NCBI RefSeq assembly: GCF_032062135.1
Contig: NC_092861.1
Span: forward strand, 138,715,845 to 138,779,844
Length of the DNA: 64,000 nt
Direction: 5' to 3'
Source: Pyxicephalus adspersus
Lineage: Eukaryota; Chordata; Amphibia; Anura; Pyxicephalidae
Position 1 is the first letter of the stretch, and the number at the start of each line of letters is the position of its first letter. Positions 35,181-45,577 of the stretch are shown here, in pieces. The translations under genes and the position numbers were made by a program. Below the pieces are notes generated by a model. That model saw only the letters and a program-made list of their open reading frames with translations. It searched no databases and was not told the DNA's origin.

Positions 35181-36529
35181 ACGTTTTATAGAGTTAATTC
35201 AAAGTCTTGTAACTTTCAGTTTTGTTTGGTAGCTTAGTCTTTTTGCAAATGTAAAAACATATGAAAATCATGGAGTCCTGTCATTACAAATGGTAACTGC
35301 ATACAGTTATCATAATACAATAGTTTAGTTATAGCAGGCTCCTAATAAATGACCACTATATGTATAGCAGCAAAGTGGTCATATTGTTAGCTGGGTTTTT
35401 AGGCAAAGACATTTAATTGGTTTGCATTAGGCCATAGGTGTCCCCACTAGTGGGAAACTCAAGTTCTAGTCTTCACTGAACCAGGACCAAGTTCAAGGAA
35501 TGAGTCTTGATGGGCTGAAGTATCTAGGACATACATTTTAGACCTCAGAAACTGTTCTTTGTGTCCATGTGTGGAAAATAAGTGGCAAAATCAAAGCTGC
35601 TGCTGGGCGCAATACACATTCATGACAACAACAATAAGGAATAAAATTAAAAAATAAAGATTTCTTTATATTATAGAGATTTGGCATTTTGACATTTTAG
35701 TCTGTGAGTTTCAGTTTGTTTTTCCATCCCAAGGATATTGCCAAGGTTTGTGGACAACTGCAAGCATTTCAAACACTTTTTTTTAAGCCACCAGGGAAAC
35801 TTTCCATTACTCACTGAGAAAAACCCTTCTTCTTACATCTTGTTTAAATTTCATCCAGTACATACTGGTTCTAAATGCAGCTTATTGCTTACTCTGAGTT
35901 TCTTTTCTGATGCATGCAAGTGGAACAGTAGCTCGAGAACCTGTTTTTCATTCTCTGGAAGCCAACCCTGTGAGTTTCTCAGAGGCAGGCCAGGATATAA
36001 TGTCTCTCCTGTGGTGCTTTTGGCTTTGACATGTCACATGACAATAGATTTCAAAGAACACAACATAGGCTATTGACATTAGCTGGAGGGCAAAGGAGAG
36101 AGCCCTGCAAAATCTGGAAATATTTTTAATCAAATATGAGAAGTGAATTGTCTCTGTTCATCCAGCTCTTTATTTTTATTTATGGGTGAATTATGCTATT
36201 GATAATCTTTATTAGCATTACGCATTCACAAATGTTTATTGGGCAGTGCATGTTTTTTTTCAGATGACCATGTACCCATGTGCTTAATGTGTGGACATGT
36301 CTGTGTGACTTCACATGTGATTGCTAAAGTAAACAACAAAAAAACTTCTGTTTTTACCCTAAATGTTGTAACTGAATTTTTTTTTGTGCTGAATAGTGTT
36401 GGGGAATAGAGATTTTTTATTTTAATGCCTTCATGTGCACATTTTCTGTGCTTGGTATGAATTAATCTCCATTGCAGCATGTGGTATTCGGTGCAGACAC
36501 ACAGCTGCCTGGTGTTTTGGTGCTTTGCT
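35181..36529. other. No gene or repeat recognised
   Basis: The 112-codon frame at 35738-36076 has no recognisable domain. Nothing else stands out. Confidence 0.45.
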
Positions 36530-36844
36530 TTAGGCTACATACACACATTAGATGACTCCCGTACGATAATCGGCTGATATTGGACGAGAATGTGGTGTGT
36601 GTACAGCAGTTGTCATTCGTTGGTCTGATGAACGTCCTGGCAGATCCACGGATGATGAACGATCGTAATGAAAGAGAGGGGGAGATGGAGCATTGGGGTG
36701 CTGCTCCTCGTTTTCCCCTCCCCTCTCATATATGCAGAATGGAGCTTTATGCACAGCGTATGCATTGTGCAGTCTTTACTCCTTGGAAAGGATTGTGAAA
36801 GATCCCTCCCAATGACAATTATTGCACGTGTGTACCCAGCCTTA
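36530..36844. mobile_element. Family A MITE, first of an inverted pair
   Basis: TTA at 36530-36532 and 36842-36844 flanks the element 36533-36841. The left terminus is GGCTACATACACACATT and the right GTGTGTACCCAGCC. The interior reads, left to right: a GATAATCGGCTGATATTGG arm, GGCAGATCCACGGATG, a GAGAGGGGGAGATGG block, then TTGGAAAGGATTGTGAAAG and GCACGTGTG. This orientation is opposite to its right neighbour. Confidence 0.9.
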
Positions 36845-37159
36845 GTACACACGGGCAATCATTGTCTTTGGAAAGGATCCTTCACAATGCTTTCCAACGA
36901 CTGCATGATGCATGAACGAGGGATGTACATTCAGCACCGTTCTGCTGTATAGAGAGGGGAAGGGGAGAACGACGGAACGGCACCCCGCCCTACCCCTTCA
37001 CTTCTATTACGATCGTTCATTGTACATTGTCCATGGATCCGCCAGAACAGTTGTTCAGATGATGGACGACGAGTGCTGTACACAAGCAAGCTTCCCCTTC
37101 AAAATCGGCCCTGAGCCGATTATCGGACGAGAAAAATTGCATGTGTGTACCTAGCCTTA
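36842..37159. mobile_element. Family A MITE, second of an inverted pair
   Basis: It shares the TTA at 36842-36844 with its neighbour and has another TTA at 37157-37159. The right terminus is GTGTGTACCTAGCC. The left terminus is shortened to GTACACACGGGC, having lost its outermost six or so bases. The interior runs in the opposite order to the first copy: GGAAAGGATCCTTCAC first, then CAGCACCGTTCTGCTGTATAG, the purine block, CATGGATCCGCCAG and CCGATTATCGGACG. Confidence 0.9.
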
Positions 37160-37228
37160 CTTTTAAGAGCATGGGATCCAAGGTTTGCACTCTCTTTCTT
37201 CATTATCTGTCCACTTATCTATCTGTCT

Positions 37229-37739
37229 ATTTATCAGGTGTCAAACACAAGGCCGAATATGGCCCACGGTCCATTTTTATGTGGCCCCTGGTGATTGTGC
37301 CCTGAATCACTGCCAGTTACAGCTGTTTTGTCCAGAGTAGGTGCAGAGCATGGAGACGTGCCGTAGCATACAAAAGTAAGGTGACTGAGCAGGAGCACAG
37401 TCCTCAAATTATTTTTGCGCTCAGGGAACTATTTGCTCATTTAATGCAAAATAAAGGAAAGACCTTGCCTGAATTGTCACCCTGCTACAACCTGTTGCCA
37501 ACCTGGCTGCAAAGATCTTGCTATGATGTGTGATTTAACTAAGTGTCTCACCCAACAGAACTAGTGGCTGCAGGGATACAAACAAGTCATCACGAAAATA
37601 TCTGATATGATCACAGCATCCCAACGTAAGCTTCTCTTATGGAAGACACCTAAGTATCCTAATAAAAAGTTCGTCCCATGACTTGTGTTTTAGATTTTGG
37701 CCCCTTCTATGATGTGAGTTTGACACCTCTGATTTATCT
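37229..37739. mobile_element. hAT-type non-autonomous element, second copy
   Basis: The left end is CAGGTGTCAAACACAAGGCC (from 37235) and the right end GTGAGTTTGACACCTCTG (to 37731), inverted hAT/Charlie-like termini. ATTTAT precedes the left end and ATTTATCT follows the right end, consistent with an 8-bp duplication partly eroded at the left, where the terminus has lost a few bases. It contains GGCCCACGG next to the left end and GGCCCC near the right. No transposase frame. Confidence 0.8.
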
Positions 37740-38759
37740 AATCAAACCTATCCCAGGTTGGGATCTCACAGTTTAGATCTAGACCCCACTTTTCAAAAAT
37801 CCCTTGTGCAACAAAATGTCTTCATACGTACAATATTTATGTTTGCAACAAAAAACTTTTATTTCTTCTTTTTTATTGTTGACTAGCTAGATTGACTAGC
37901 TAGATGGTGCTGGGGAATTTAAAAAAAATGTTCTGTATGTAGCAAAAAGGAACTTTGTGTCACTGCTGTTCTAAAACAATTATATAATGATAAAACTCAT
38001 TCATTGAATTTATTAGAATTATTGGTAAAGGTCTACAGTGGCACATGATTATTTCACTTATTTGCAGAAAACTTATAGTAGCCTATTGTTTACAAGATTG
38101 CAAATCCAGATCTTGGAAGCATTCACTGTATATGCCAGTAAAGCAGATGGTGTGCTAGCAACTTTGTAGCAGATATGTGTAATATGATCATAAACTCCAA
38201 TAAATAACATGAGTAGGAAGATAACTAAAAGATAAATGTAAAAGTTCTGGGGGATTGAGCAACTATATGGTAAGAGCTGTTAGGGTCCTTCCAAGTCAAT
38301 GGATTTACCATCAGCTGAAAAAAAGTCAAAGACATTCTCCACTGCTGTAAATTATTTTTGATTGCATAATAAGAAACTTTTGTAGAAATTAATACAACTC
38401 ATGCTCAGAAGTAAAGAATTGGCTTGGGGAGTTTGCAATGGAAGCAGACCCTTATGGATCTAGCGGGAACATGGACAGTTTAGTCTTAGGACTGTCAGGA
38501 AGGATGTTCAATTATTGTAGCTCAAAACCATTGTTACTGACAGTTTCAGGAACATTGTTCATATGGGCTGCTTAGGTAATGCTAAGCAGCCTATTTTGTG
38601 CTCCATGGAGAGGGGTGGGGGACTACAGGAGGCACCCCACTGTGGGGACTACAATAGCCCCTGAAATGGCAAATTCGCAAAAGGAGCTTTCCTGTAAAAA
38701 TGTAAAAAAAATAAAATAAATAAAAAGTGAAATCGGTGCTTTTTGTTGCATTTTAGGGA
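37740..38759. other. No gene or repeat recognised
   Basis: AT-rich DNA. A near-duplicate GACTAGCTAGAT phrase at about 37881-37905 is a very short local repeat. Confidence 0.5.
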
Positions 38760-39412
38760 AGGTATGGTATCAGTTTTGGTGGTAATGGTGCATGGAATAG
38801 TATGGTGCATACAATAGTAAGGTATTGAGCATTGTCACCCTAGGATAGGATGTGTGTTACTTGCTGGATTATCAAATTAATGTAAAGGAAAAAAGAAAAC
38901 ATATGCAGCCACCAAATCCAAAGTTTGCAAAACTGCAATATATTACATTTTTGGTTTAGATACACTTGAACGTGCATGGCTGCATAGGTTTTACTTTATT
39001 CTTATTTTGGATAATGTAGGGAATAGTTAGCCCAATTTGTCATTAGTCCTATTGCCTATTTGTAATACATTTATATTTTTTTGTGATGTTTATTTTCCTA
39101 GGACAAGAGGTAAGGGAAGATAATCCTAGATTGTAAGCTCTTCGGGGCAGGTTCTCCTCTTCCTGTGTCACTGTCTGTCGATTGCAACTCCTATTTAATG
39201 TACAGCACTGCGCAACATGTTGGCGCTTTATAAATCCAGTTTATTATTATTATTATATAATAATAATAATATTAATATTAATAATAATAATAATAATAAT
39301 AATAATTCTCCAATGGGGACAGTTGAATCTGTGCTATCTTTTTGCTAACCTTTTGATACTTTTTAGAAAAGATTTAGACCTTATGAATTAAGACTAACCA
39401 TTGTAGGTCACC
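38760..39412 (+). repeat. Family C dispersed repeat, copy interrupted by an L2 tail
   Basis: It matches the copy at 34296-35180 in blocks: GGTAATGGTGCATGGAATAG; ATTACATTTTTGGTTTAGAT; ATAGTTAGCCCAATTTG; TTTTCCTAGGACAAGAGGTA; then, after the L2 tail, CCAATGGGGACAG and TTTAGACCTTATGAATTA. It lacks the family A insertion of the other copy, giving an empty site for comparison. Confidence 0.6.
39127..39306 (+). mobile_element. L2-type LINE 3' tail with long ATT/AAT repeat
   Basis: TAGATTGTAAGCTCTTCGGG, GTACAGCACTGCGCAAC and TTGGCGCTTTATAAATCC are followed by a mixed ATT/AAT microsatellite from 39242 to 39306. It sits inside family C sequence; the flanks ATAATCC (left) and ATAATTCTCC (right) may be a target duplication. 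Confidence 0.88.
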
Positions 39413-40519
39413 TGAGGTGAGATTGGTACTTTTTGTTGCATTTTAAGAAAGGAACTTCACCCAATCTAGCACCTTCGCAGTGCAATATCAGATAACGATG
39501 AAGAGGAACCTGTAAGAAAAGGAAACAAGGTGATGAAGTGTATTTTTTTTAAATGAAAATTCCAGATAGTCAACTTAGCTTACACTTAAAACTAAATTAA
39601 TGTTTAACAATTCCTAAACCCTGTAATATTACTTTGTGACAGATGCTATTTGTGGGTTGATGTAAGCACTGTATATTACAAAAAGACTGCCATTAAAAAA
39701 ACCTTAAATACTGTTTTTTTTCGTTTGCATGCCTTGTTGTGATCTCCTGCAGCCCCATTGCAACCACTTCCTATCTGTGGGTATGCACTCCAGTAAGGGT
39801 TGCAAGGCATTTATCACAGTGGGTTGCGTAATGGTGACAACAATAGAACATACCTGTGCAATGTGTGTCAGCACCACTACTGGTAGTCTGCTTGTCACAG
39901 AGATACAACACAAAGCAACAGGTGTATACTATGGTCACCCCATAACAGGAATAACCACCAGCTATTATTTAATAAATATTATTTTTTTATATTTCAGTTA
40001 TCGGTTCTTACAATATACATTTTTGTGTCAATAAAATGGCAAAGCAGCTCCAATACTTCATCAAATCCAAAGTGATCATATCAATCAGAGTGCTGCTGCT
40101 TAGCAAACATATCTATTTAAATATAGACTGCTCTTATTTGTATTGCAGGCTATTTTATTAGCCCTTGTCTAGCAAATGTGTCTCATCTATGCAAAATATA
40201 TGTATATATATTGTTTAACTCTACCATTTCATTTATACTTTTGCCTTACAAAGGGACACCAATGCTGACTGTAAAAATGCTTTACTGGCTACTAAAAGGT
40301 AAAGGATCAATAAAACATTTGTCTTTTTATTGTTCACAAATACTGACTATTTAAAAATATGTATATCACATCATCCTTCTGGCCATACTAATCTTGAGGA
40401 AGCCATAGTCTGCCATTTGTAGTGTTGTCATTTAATGGTTCCTGAATCTTTATGGCTGGATCATCAGGTATTATTTTAATGAAAGCTGCAGATGCAAAAA
40501 AAAAAAACTTTTATTAACA
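39413..40519. other. No gene or repeat recognised
   Basis: The 101-codon frame at 39729-40034 has a minus-strand counterpart and no known domain. AT-rich otherwise. Confidence 0.45.
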
Positions 40520-41033
40520 TTAAAGTGGAACTTTTGTGAAAAAGAAAAAAATTCACTTTACTGATGACAAGCCCTTGATCCGTCCACAAACTGACCCCAG
40601 TGGGTTCCAAGCTGGCATGGTTTTTCTTCTTTTTGGCGTAGCACTGTTCACTGTAGCATACAGCGCCGCCATCTTCTTTCTTTGGGATTTTTCTCATGTC
40701 ATCCTATTTCGTATTGAGCAGGAAGAGATCGGGTGAAGTGTCTTCCTGATAATGTGAAAAAAAAGGTACTGACCTCACTGCGCATGCGTGAGATCGAGCA
40801 CATTATAGGACAGCCCTTTATGACTCCATGTTGGGCATGGGCAGAAGGAGCAGCTTACAGCTTCCTGGGATTTATGACATTAGAATCCTGGAGGCTGCTG
40901 GTTCCCCCTTCAGTTTTTACTTCGGTGGCGCTAAAGGCCGAAGGGGAGGGGTCCTCGCCAAAATAAAAATACAATGACAACACTTTTACCACATTTTTAC
41001 TATATATAAAAGTAATAGCCACTCTTTTAAATA
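40520..41033. mobile_element. Family B MITE, long form
   Basis: The left end TTAAAGTGGAACTTTTGTG is clear. The interior includes GCCGCCATCTTC, the palindrome-rich CTGCGCATGCGTGAGATC (an NRF1-like GCGCATGCG) and GGCATGGGCAGAAGGAGC, matching 50986-51474. The right end is worn (CTCTTTTAAATAAAG). Frames at 40536-40966 lie in the repeat. Confidence 0.65.
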
Positions 41034-42163
41034 AAGTTAAAAATATGGTAGTAAGTATGCTTTTTTATGTTATGAGAATTTTATATGGAATTTCAGTGAT
41101 TGGGTTTACATGAGGGTTTCCATTAACATTTAGATTACAACACATATGTATGGTGGTTACAGAAGGAGATGATGCCAAAAGTCTGCCATGAGGTCTCCTC
41201 ATGTGATACCTGCAGATATATAACGTAGCCTTCTCTATATAATAAATAATCTGTAATGTAGATTGACCAGACCATTAACCCCATTCTTTTTGCCTGTCAC
41301 TGATCTGGACAAACAATAGCAATCTATACAAGAAAGCTCTAGCATAAACAAGCTCTAATAAACTGAGATTACATTTTATAAGACACTTTTTTTGGGGGGG
41401 GGCTTAATTATGTAGTTAGTGCTTTAGAATGTCGGTCCTGGTTGTTGGTTGAGCCGTTGTCATGGTGACCGGTGAATGCTCTAAAGAAATCCCTCCACTA
41501 TTTTGTGACCTCTCTTCGGTCTTTTCCACTCAAGGCTTTCTCTGTTGATAGACAGAAGGGGACAATAACGATTGTGAGAATGGGAGGCGTGGGAGAGCTC
41601 AGTTACTGGAAGAGAGTGGGAGATGTGATGCACTTCTACTGTGTGACCCACTCCAACTTGCAGTTCTCATTTCCCCTTTGTTCCAAAACAACTTTCTTTC
41701 TATTCTGTACAGCATGGACCTTTAAAAAAAGCAAAGAAAGAAGGCCAGAACGAGAATTTCTCCAGCAGCAATGTGGGACTCAGATGAGAACTTTGGTTTG
41801 AATAACCTGGGCCCTTTCAAATCCCCACTGGCTCTGTCTGGGGTGTCAAACTGCATTTCAAAAGAGCCGATACAGTGAAAGCTTAAAAAGAATTATTCGG
41901 CAAGATTTAGAAAGGGGCGCATGGACATTCACATGAAAAGAAGATATTTACAATTCATGTTTTGAGACTAAATCACTTCTGTTCAGGCTATAAACTGGGC
42001 CTGTGCTTTTCATTTGTATTTTTATAGCCTGCTGCTGTGAGATGGGAAAGAGCAGAATCTCTTAGATAGGCAACCCAGAAAATCAATAACATTGTAGATT
42101 ACAGACATGTCCTTAAATCACCCTACAGCCTAATTCCAGTACATCAGGTAGAAAATGGGACTA
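41034..42163. other. Unique-looking DNA, candidate conserved non-coding block
   Basis: 41400-41830 is non-repetitive and less AT-rich than its surroundings, and contains a 109-codon frame (41472-41801) with no recognisable domain. At 41837 GGGGTGTCAAACTGC resembles a lone hAT end. No gene claimed. Confidence 0.4.
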
Positions 42164-42403
42164 TTAAAGTGGAACCAGAGCCATGGGACTCACCTATCCA
42201 CACTTCATTGCAGGACACCATCATCTTCCTCCTCTTTTTCCTGGAGAGACCTTTGTCATACTTGAATGGCCGTGCTGGGATGACGTACCTCCCATGCAGG
42301 GACATGGGTGTCCTTTCATCCCTGGCACATACAAGGGAAGCCAAATTTGCTGGGCATGTAAGAGACATTTCTGCAAAAGGCACATATAATACTGGTACCT
42401 AAT
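42164..42403. mobile_element. Family B MITE, left part
   Basis: It starts TTAAAGTGGAACCAGAGCC and has CACCTATCCACACTTCATTG, CATCATCTTCC and GATGACGTACCTCC, collinear with the copy immediately downstream (42511-42854). The right terminus is missing. Confidence 0.65.
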
Positions 42404-42510
42404 AGGACTGCTGCTAATGACTTCAACAGTTTGCAAAAGTTCTGGAGAATATAAAGGCATACTGGGGAGTCTATCAGGGGTCTGTACTAAAAAAGTTAAG
42501 TACTCCTGGT

Positions 42511-42854
42511 TTAAAGTGGGACTAAACCTGTGCTACTTACCTATCCCCATTCCATTGCTGGGCACTGCCATCTTCCTCTTTTTCTTCTTCTTTACAATCT
42601 TGCTGGAATAATGTAGCTCCTATGCAGGCCTGCAGGAGTTGATTCAAGGCACATGCAAAGGAAGCCAGAATTGTCAGGTTTTCCTGGAAAGCACCGCTCA
42701 CTTGCTCATGCGCAGTTCAACATCTTTGACCGTTACCCAGCGCAATCAGGCAGGTAAGATGGAATACTGCATAAGGGACATCGCCTGTCCCTTTCTGCAA
42801 TAATGACCTGCCAGGTAAGTCATTTGTAAAAAAGGAACTTTAGGTCCACTTTAA
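42511..42854. mobile_element. Family B MITE, full-length copy
   Basis: TTAA at 42511-42514 and 42851-42854 bounds it. The left end is AGTGGGACTAAACCTGTG and the right end GAACTTTAGGTCCACT. AGGTAAGT, a perfect donor-like octamer, lies at 42813-42820. Internal CTCATGCGCAGTTC is shared with other B copies. Confidence 0.8.
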
Positions 42855-43443
42855 AGCAAAACTTCTACTAATATGGAAGGTTTGTCAATCAGCTCTACCA
42901 GAAGGTAAAAAAAGTACCTGTAGAGGGATAAATTGTACCTATATTACCCCTGTCTTCTGCATTTCTGGTTGTGTTGTCACTGTCCTTTGGGCAGCGTAAT
43001 TGTAGTCATGGAATACACTCCAACCCATTGCAAGACATTTTACCTCCTCTGCTTTCCACAGGACTTTACCAGGAAGGACATTGACCTATTTGCTGCTTTG
43101 CACCACAGGAATAAGATGAGGATAAAGTATGTATAACACTACTTTAGCCTTTTCAGGTTCATTTTCTACCTATATATAGTATTTCCAAAGAGGAGAGGCA
43201 CGTTCTTATTCATTTAGGGAGTTAGCACTTGCCCCTAGGGCAAGCTTGGGGTGGGTAAGTGACTTTTTCTAGGCATAGGTGGGGTTAAAGGCATGAGACA
43301 GCCATCCACCATCACCAGCATGAATTTAAATTAAGTTTTACTTAACTGGTGAAACATTTTAGCTTTAAAGTCCACTTAAACCAATATGCATATATGTTTT
43401 AGTGTGGATCTCTCCTCACTGGAGTCTCTGAGAGATATATTGC
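42855..43443. other. No gene; weak TTTAAAG terminus
   Basis: CTTTAAAGTCCACTTAAACC at about 43364-43383 looks like one family B end without a partner. No other feature. Confidence 0.4.
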
Positions 43444-43729
43444 GGTTGATTTACTAAAGGAATATAGGCTACTCGCAGGACAAAGACCCAAGTAACATAT
43501 CCCCTTGCAAAAGATAATTAGCTTGGTAATTAAAATCATCTCTGCTGACTTATCCAATCACATACATACACTTACACTTACAGTGATTGAGTACTGTTCG
43601 CAAAGTATATTTTGACCAATCCAATTTAAGTTGAAATCCAGCCAACTCAAAATTATTCCAAAACAATCTAAATGGTGCAAGGCAGAAGAGGCCTTGATAC
43701 AGAATTTCAAATCTTTTGGTAAATAAAAC
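43444..43729. mobile_element. Family E MITE
   Basis: The left end GGTTGATTTACTAAAGG and the right end CTTTTGGTAAATAAAAC are inverted copies 286 bp apart. A second left end is at 52692. No reading frame. The superfamily is unknown; the ends resemble widespread frog MITEs. Confidence 0.55.
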
Positions 43730-44591
43730 AGTTGATGCATATGTATTCCAGGAAGAGAGATAAAATAATTATATTAACTTCATGTGCTATGTACATTAAA
43801 ACAATTCTGCTTTTGTATGGTACTATTAGGTTATATCTGTTCAGTTTGCGATTTAAACCACAAAAAAGAAATATGAAACAATTCTTTATTATCTGAGTAC
43901 ATCATGTGCACTCTTTCCCTTGAAGCATTTATAGTGACTGAATGAGTGTGCAGCCCCTGAGCTAGTAACAATGCAGGAACATGGCATGATAGATCCCCAC
44001 AGATAACACAGAAGATATATAATGTACAGCAGTGTATGTCTAGTTACATCTAGCACAGTGATCCATGCCTCTGTCATGCTGGGGCATGCCAACCTACGCA
44101 CAGCTATGCTGCTGACAAATATCTCTAGGCTATGGGATGAGCTTTTACGCCTCCTAAATGATTTTTACCCCACAGGCCCCTGAATGACAATGTTTTATTC
44201 TGAGAATCTCAATAGTTGAGCTGAGTCATGCATGTGCAATTTTTACAGCAATACCTGAAAGCTGCTAAATGACTGGGGAATCTCCAACAAAAGGAACTGG
44301 TAAAGGGGTTAGAGAAGTGAGGTGGATGCCCAGGCTGGGGCTTGTAAAGTGGCCACACACATACAAATTTTATTTTTCAGATTTAATCGGTTAATTAACA
44401 AAATTTAGCTTTGGTTATGTAATATGAGGTTTTATCAAAGCCCGTTAAGGTGCCCACAGGCTTAAGATAATAGTATCCTTTTAGTTAAATCAGTAGATGA
44501 TTTATTGCATCTTGGTTGTCCTTTAGGACCTGATCTGTGGCCCATGACAGCACCAAGGGTGCATAATATTCAGTGTGGGCAATGTTATAGA
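43730..44591. other. No gene or repeat recognised
   Basis: AT-rich DNA up to the minisatellite. Confidence 0.5.
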
Positions 44592-45345
44592 AAACTGTCA
44601 GAGACTGCAGACAAGTTACAGTGGATGATCACAGACTGCAGACATGCAACAGGTATGGTTGGAGGTTAAAGCCATGGTACATAAAATGGCCAGAGACTGT
44701 AGCCGTGCTACAGGTGTGGTTGGAGATATGCTGTTGAAGATGGGCAGAGACTGTGACGTGCTACAAGCATTGTTGGAGACTAAAGACATGTTGCAGGACA
44801 TGAGCAGATATTTGAGACTTGCTATAGTTCTGTTTGGAGCCTAGAGACATGTTGCAGGACATGGGCAGATACCAGGGCCATGCTAAAGGTGGGGTTGGGG
44901 ACAGGTCGCAGCAGATGAACAGAGACTGTGACACGCTACAGGTGTTTTTGCAAAGACGTGAATTAGGACTTGGGCAGATACTGGGGCATGCTATAGGTCT
45001 GGTTGAAGACTGGAGACATGGTGCAGGACTTCAGCAGATAGTAGTGACATGCTATAGATGTGGGTGGAGATTGGAGACATGATTTAGGACATGGGTCGAT
45101 ACTGGGGCATGTTTCAGGTCTGGTTTGAGACTGGAGACATGCTCCAGGACATGGGCCAATATTGGGGCATATTATAGGTCTGGTTGAAGACTAGACATAT
45201 AGTGCAGGACATCAGCAGATATTGGTAACATGCTATAGGTGTTGTAGGAGACTAAATACATTCTGCAGGCCATGGGCTGATATTGGTAACATGCTATAGG
45301 TGTGGTTGGAGATTGAAGAGAGGACATTGGCACAGACTGGGAAGA
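44592..45345. repeat. 61-bp minisatellite, about 12 degenerate units
   Basis: The unit runs from GCTATAGGTGTGGTTGGAGA through CTGGAGACATGCTGCAGGAC to ATGGGCAGATACTGGGGCAT. Measured unit lengths include 61, 53, 61, 61, 53, 55, 61, 60, 60, 61 and 61 bp. As 61 is not a multiple of three, the repeat changes frame each unit and the frames at 44616-45396 are by-products. Units differ by roughly 10-25 percent by eye, so this is an old array. Confidence 0.9.
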
Positions 45346-45464
45346 TTTTAAATTATTACATGTAGTGTCTTCAAATACTGCTCCCTTTACAACCAACTGC
45401 TGCTGTGGTTTGCAAAAGGCACATGTTCTGTGTTGTATGGTATCTGATTTTGTTGGTGTGATAC

Positions 45465-45577
45465 TAAGGCTACGTACACATGTGCAATAATTGTCGTTGG
45501 AAAGGATCTTTCATGATCCTTTCCAACAACTAACGACTGCACGATGCATGAACGAGCGCTGTGTGTACGTAGCTTAA
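45465..45577. mobile_element. Family A MITE, 107-bp minimal copy
   Basis: TAA at 45465-45467 and 45575-45577 flanks 45468-45574. The left end is GGCTACGTACACATGTGC and the right GTGTGTACGTAGCT. It keeps only the left third of the long form with the TTGGAAAGGATC/GATCCTTTCCAA hairpin, then GATGCATGAACGAGCGC joined straight to the right terminus. A deletion at the repeated GTGTAC would explain it. Confidence 0.9.

Noticed and set aside
44616..45396. Several frames on both strands in the minisatellite
   Set aside because: The 61-bp unit shifts frame each repeat; the frames do not encode a repeated peptide.
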